A stretch of 64,000 bases of DNA from Paramecium sonneborni. Lineage: Eukaryota; Ciliophora; Oligohymenophorea; Peniculida; Parameciidae. Shown here piece by piece: positions 59,294 through 64,000 of the stretch (positions are counted from its first letter, which is position 1; each line of letters begins with the position of its first letter). The stretch lies in contig CAJJDN010000014.1 in assembly GCA_905182985.1 (NCBI GenBank), positions 577,307 to 641,306 on the forward strand. The letters run 5' to 3'. The position numbers and the translations under genes were made by a program. The notes beneath the pieces were generated by a model, which was not told the DNA's origin, ran no database searches, and was given only the letters and a program-made list of their open reading frames with translations.

Positions 59294-60508
59294 ATGAATA
59301 CTCAACTAGCCTAAATTATCAAATACACTGCTGTGAGTGAATTTAAGGTAAGCTTAAGAAAATTGTTGAATTTCGAAGATAGGTATTAAATAATTATTTC
59401 TACAATTAGTTAAATTACATTTTAACCAATAGATTTGGATGGTGTATTTATGTGTGAGTTATTAAATGAATATGAAAAGAAATAGGATGAAAACTTAATA
59501 GCATGGGTGAAGACAGAAAAATATTTGTTATCAAAAAATGAAATTGATGTTGAGCATTTCTTTGAAAGATAATATTTAATGTTAATGAAAGATCTTGATA
59601 AAGATATCTACTTTTAATTAAATGAATAATTATTCAAATTTAGAGTAAGATTAAATGGAGAATTTTCAATTATTTTCAGATTGAAATAGTTTGAAGCTTT
59701 TGAATAATTATTGAAAAAATAAATTCAGCATTTATAACCAAGAATGACAATCTCTATAAGAAAACAAATACAAAATAGAAAAACACTATCAAATAGACCT
59801 TCAAGTTTAGGTAAGATGTTTTTAAGAGCATTTAGTAAGAATAATATTGAAACTGGTATATTATTCAATATCATATAGAATATCAATAATAATAAGAACC
59901 ATTATTTACATTTAAGAATATAAATGGTTTAGATTGTTATTAATTGAATGAATTTGAATAATTTACTAAACAAGAATAAAAAATTATTTTAAATGTCTCT
60001 TCTTAACCTAATAAATTAGTAGATAACTCAGATGATGATGAATAGCTTGAAGAATGTTAATTTGGAATTTTAAATATTAAATAAAATGAAATTTAGAATC
60101 ATAAAATAATAGAAAGACAAGAGTATCTTGAATATATATATGGTAAATTAATTTATTAAAACAAAAGGAAATACTAAGAAATTAGAATCAGTTATCATGT
60201 CATCAATTCCATTTAATACAATATAAGAAATTGAAAGTGAAAATATGATAAGTATAACTACCCTTTAAAGACCATTATTAAATAGTCAATCAGCAGAATC
60301 AGTTTTAATTTATGGCAATAAATTACCAAATAAGAACTTTATTCCTAAAGAAAGAGATTTATGGAAAATTGCAAAATAATTACTCAAACAATAACACAAA
60401 CTTTTTTCTAATGAACATTTACGAAAAGTTCAAACACCAGTAAGAAGAATAAAATAAGTTATGTAAAAAAAAAATTTAATGAAAATCTATAATAATGATA
60501 TTTGTTGA
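59294..60508 (+). CDS. Hypothetical protein, 379 aa
   Basis: Introns 59383-59409, 59856-59878 and 60143-60167 (27, 23, 25 nt). Start MNTQLAQIIKYTAVSEFK. The N-terminal half is globular-looking (IDLDGVFMCELLNEYEKK, EIDVEHFFERQYLMLMKDLD, VRLNGEFSIIFRLKQFEAFE); the middle is acidic (NSDDDEQLEE), and the C-terminus has RDLWKIAKQLLKQQHKLF and VQTPVRRIKQ. No domain is recognised. It may be regulatory, but that is only a guess. Confidence 0.75.
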
Positions 60509-60833
60509 CAAATAATTGAATTTTTTAGACTAGTGATAGAGTTATTATGATTTTTATGCTTGTCTTAAAATATCTTGATAAATGTTAGATATATATAAAG
60601 ATTAGTATGGTATATCTTATAAATTAAAAATAAATTAATTAGTTTATTTTTTGATCTTAAAATTAAAAAGAAAAAAATGTTTGAAAGATTGAACTTAAAT
60701 CTAAAACTTCAAATAAAATTTAATTTGTTTAAAAAAAAATAGTCTAATATTGATCGTCTGTTAAAATAAAGGAATAAAATTTAAATATTAATAAATGAAT
60801 TAATAATGAAAAATTATATTATAATTAATAGAA
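60509..60833. other. Intergenic, nothing recognised
   Basis: A+T-rich spacer between two plus-strand genes. Confidence 0.45.
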
Positions 60834-62198
60834 ATGTAATCAATTGATGAACATTTATAAAAGTAATTTACAAGAATTGCTTTGGCAGGAAGTACAAAAT
60901 GTGGTAAAACAACATTATTGGGAGTTTTAACAAAAGGGATGTGTGATAATGGAAGGGGATCAATCAGAGATTTAATGGTTAATTATTCTCATGAAGTTTA
61001 AAAAGGTGGATAAACAGAATCTGCAGTTTTTGAATTAATTGGATTTGATTAATAAGGCAAATAAGTTTTATCAAATGAGCAACCAAAAAATAAAAGTAAA
61101 TATTAAAGTGAGGTTTTTTAATAATCAAACTCTTTTTTATATCTAGTTGATTTATGTGGAGATACTAAATATTTTAAGCATTCCATTTCAACTATTAGTA
61201 AATGTTTTTTTAATCTGATAATAATTGTTATAGCAGCTGATGAAGGTATATCTAGAATTACTGTAGAATGTTTATTGATTTGTTAATTATTTAAAATACC
61301 TTTTATTATAGTGTTAACAAAATGTGATTTACTTTAAACTAGAGAAGATAAAGATAATATAATAAATAAAATACATAATTAAATTAGCAATAGTTTCGTA
61401 TATAGAAAGTTAGTTATAGCAAATGATGGAAAAATATGTGCTAATTTAATGAATGCAAGACTTCAAAGAAATGACAATTAAAGAGGAATGATATGTCCAT
61501 TATTTGAAGTTAATTGTATTGATAGAAATGGAACAGAACCACTATTAGAATTTTTATTTCATTTTAAAAATTAGGATCAAAATATTTCAGAATTAAGATC
61601 GTAAGATTAACCATTTATGATGGATGTATTTTATGTATGCAATGTTAAAAATATTGGTGAAATACCCTTTGGATTAATAAAATCAGGAACTGTCAAACTA
61701 GATTAAATTGTATCTGTTGGAGTTGATGATAATAAACAAATATAATGTGCAAAAGTAGCTTCAATGTAAAATGTCAGATCTTCTGTCACTTAAGCAAAAT
61801 CTGGTGAATTAATTTGTCTCATATTACAACCAATTACATAAACAAGTATTGACTTTTCAAAAATTAAAATTATTGCTGATCCTAAAATCAATATCCCTTA
61901 TGTTAAGGCTTTTTGGGCTAATATAAGCATACTTCCAAGTCCAACTACAGTTACAATAGGTTTTAAACCAATCTTAGAGCTTGGAAATATTACACAATAA
62001 GTAACTTTATCAAAAATTCATGGAGATAAATAATTTCTCAAAAGTGGAGATTGTGCTTTGGTTAAAATTTAGTTTGTGGATGAAGCTTATGAATTAGTTA
62101 ATGAAAATTAATAATTTATTCTACGAAGCAATCACTCTATAGCCTATGGATAAGTTATTAATATTTCATAAGAGGATCTAATATAAAATGAATTATGA
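60834..62198 (+). CDS. GTPBP1/2-like translational GTPase
   Basis: 454 aa, no intron. GTPase motifs: AGSTKCGKTTLLG (P-loop, residues about 18-30), the switch region with GSIRDLMVNYSHEVQKGGQTES, VDLCGD (DxxG, about 104), and LTKCD (NKxD form, about 160). Downstream EF-Tu-like domains 2 and 3: PFGLIKSGTVKLDQIVSVG, ILELGNITQQVTL and FLKSGDCALVKIQF. The order and length match the GTPBP1/AGP family, linked to ribosome quality control and mRNA turnover, rather than eEF1A. Assignment within the family is tentative. Confidence 0.85.
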
Positions 62199-62641
62199 AG
62201 CAAGTTGTATCTAATTTGTTTTATTAAATATATCTTTCATTTTTTATATTTTTTAACTCTTTTCTAATCAAAGTTTGAAAATTCAAATATTCTTGTTCTA
62301 TATATTATATACAAATAAATTGAAAATTAATAAGTTCATCTTTTATATTTTTGAAAAGGGATATATATGAATCTTTAGTATAGCAGAATCACCAATAAAT
62401 TTTTAAATTGAAATAAATCTGCTAATTAAAAACTCATAAAAGTTAAATGTATGAAACTATATTAAAAATATAATCATTTATATAATTCTTTATTATGATA
62501 TATGAATAAGAACAATTATATTTTGGAATAATGAATGTTAAATACCATTAAGCAGGAATAATCTTTTTTATCTATTTATCAATAAAACAATAATTACTAA
62601 TAAATTATATTATCATAAAAAATAGGAATACGTTTTAAACT
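62199..62641. other. Intergenic, nothing recognised
   Basis: A+T-rich. No gene or motif seen. Confidence 0.45.
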
Positions 62642-63311
62642 ATGAAAACTTTAGTTATTCTAATATTCGTTTTGCTTTAGATAAGTTAATGTGAAAAGCT
62701 TAGAGTTTCTGCTTATAGTATGAAAATCATGATGAATTTTAGTTGAATCCCTATGTCCTGACACAACAAGATTTATTTAGTCTTCTTTATTAAAGGCATT
62801 ATAAATTCCTTAATTTGAAGAATTAGTAGAAATAACCCTAATTCCATATGGGAAAGCTACCTAAGTTTTATAAAATGATGGTAGAATAGTATTTCAATGT
62901 TAACATGGTGATTTAGAGTGTTTTGGAAATAAAATTTAAGCATGTGGTTTTGATGCATTAAATTCTTCATAATAAGAATAGCTAAGCTTTTTAACATGTA
63001 TTCAAAAAACTAGAAAAAGACGATAAGAAGATTTTGAAAATGAAATTATGTAATGTTTACCGGATTTATGGGAAGGTGTTTTAGAGTGTGCAAAAGGAAC
63101 AGAAGGAATTAAATTATTATGGTCAAATGGAGAAAAGACATTAAACTTAGACCCTAAATTAACCTATGTTCCATGGGTGACAGTAGATGGTAAATTTGAT
63201 TCAAAAGCTCATGAATAAATAGAAAGAAATATTGTAAAATGGGCTTGTTAGATAGCTAATAAAAATTAAGATATTTATTAATAAATAGAAGCCTGTGAAG
63301 AATATTAATGA
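62642..63311 (+). CDS. GILT-family lysosomal thiol reductase-like protein
   Basis: Secreted or lysosomal thioredoxin-like protein; 214 aa, one 25-nt intron at 62718-62742. Signal peptide MKTLVILIFVLLQISQ with cleavage near residue 17. The GILT signature CQHGDLECFGNKIQAC is complete, and later YVPWVTVDGKFDSKAHEQ matches the family's P-W-V-x-V-(D/N)-G end. The active-site CXXC is altered: ESLCPDTTRF gives Cys30-Pro-Asp-Thr33, so the resolving Cys is missing. In animals the enzyme reduces disulfides in lysosomes; here a digestive-vacuole role is plausible. Redox activity would have to be monothiol. Confidence 0.9.
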
Positions 63312-64000
63312 ATTAATTAATCGATAAATTTAATATCATCCTTATGATCCAAATTATTCAGTTTACATTTAACCTCTTTAAAAATCTTTCAATTGAGAAA
63401 TAGGTTATAATAATTTAATAAATTATACATCCAAAAAATATTAGAAGTTAAACTTATATCTTTATAAATTGTCTATCAATTTACATTAATTGTTAACTTT
63501 TTATGTCTTTTAATCTTATTTTTAAAAGATAAATGGTATATTTAACTTTATTCTATTTTAAATCGTTATAATTTGAAATAATTCATAACTATTCATAAAA
63601 TTAATCCTAGATTCTAATTTTTAAGTAATCTATCTAATTTAATTTTTATTTAAACTATTAGGTGTTCACTCTATTTATTTTTAAAGCATTCTTTCTTAAA
63701 TATCTGGGAGAAATTTTTAATTTGTTAAATTTTCTTCTCAAAGCCGAATATATATTACATTGGTTGCAAATAAATAAAATTTCTTATTAAAAGCTTAATT
63801 CAATTTTAGAAAATTTAAATAAAATTTATGAGGGTTTAAACTTCCTTTCTTATTAAAATAATCATTTTATTAAAATTTTATTCATCAAAATATTTTTATT
63901 TAAGATATGCTGATGAAGTCAATTAAATTCTTTTACACAACTATTAGCTAAAAATATTTTGCTTTTGTCCCAAGAGAATAAAATTATTTTTATGATTAAT
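63312..64000. other. Intergenic or start of the next locus, nothing recognised
   Basis: A+T-rich to the window end, with no supported frame. A short minus-strand stretch near 63320-63400 is open but lacks context. Confidence 0.4.

Overview
The window is nuclear DNA of a ciliate, almost certainly a Paramecium species. Open frames are long only if TAA and TAG are read as glutamine and TGA is the sole stop. They are interrupted by tiny introns, mostly 21-34 nt, starting GTA/GTT and ending TAG/AAG/CAG. The sequence is strongly A+T rich and genes are densely packed on both strands. I joined exons by hand; for every gene given exact ends the spliced length is a multiple of three, and conserved motifs run across the joins. 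The short standard-code frames in such DNA are mostly exons or shadows.

Layout. 1-7 kb: hypothetical genes, a decayed RPL6 relic, then convergent RPL27 and RPL3 and a tandem CCCH zinc-finger gene. 7-20.5 kb: a 748-aa unknown protein, a SANT/Myb protein, the mitochondrial Twinkle primase-helicase with a long tail, V-ATPase subunit F, two tandem multi-pass membrane paralogues, a dead IMP3 copy and a DHHC palmitoyltransferase. 21-32.9 kb: a coiled-coil protein, a cysteamine/cysteine-type thiol dioxygenase, a SPEF1/CLAMP calponin-homology protein, a coiled-coil protein, a PX-BAR sorting nexin, a histidine phosphatase, VPS51 and another coiled-coil protein. 33-42.3 kb: a frame-disrupted stretch, a double cyclic-nucleotide-binding-domain protein divergent from a fatty acid hydroxylase, coiled-coil genes, and CNOT11 of the CCR4-NOT complex. 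42.5-52 kb: a possible mitochondrial protein, an EamA-type transporter, a 708-aa polyglutamine protein, glutathione peroxidase and a 7TM protein. 52-63.3 kb: an ERK7/MAPK15-like kinase, two further kinases, a 2.1-kb gene-poor stretch, an unknown gene, a GTPBP1-like GTPase and a GILT-family protein.

Three single-N gaps (22080, 43783, 50792) are each flanked by the same 1.0-1.2 kb of sequence in direct orientation. These look like unmerged contig overlaps, not biology, and each duplicates part of a gene. One pair differs by exactly 27 bp bounded by TA dinucleotides, as expected for a small germline internal eliminated sequence (IES) present in one molecule and excised from the other.

The genes do not form one pathway. 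They are typical eukaryotic housekeeping, membrane-traffic, ciliary and signalling genes arranged as in a compact macronuclear genome. No bacterial, viral, CRISPR or transposon genes were seen.
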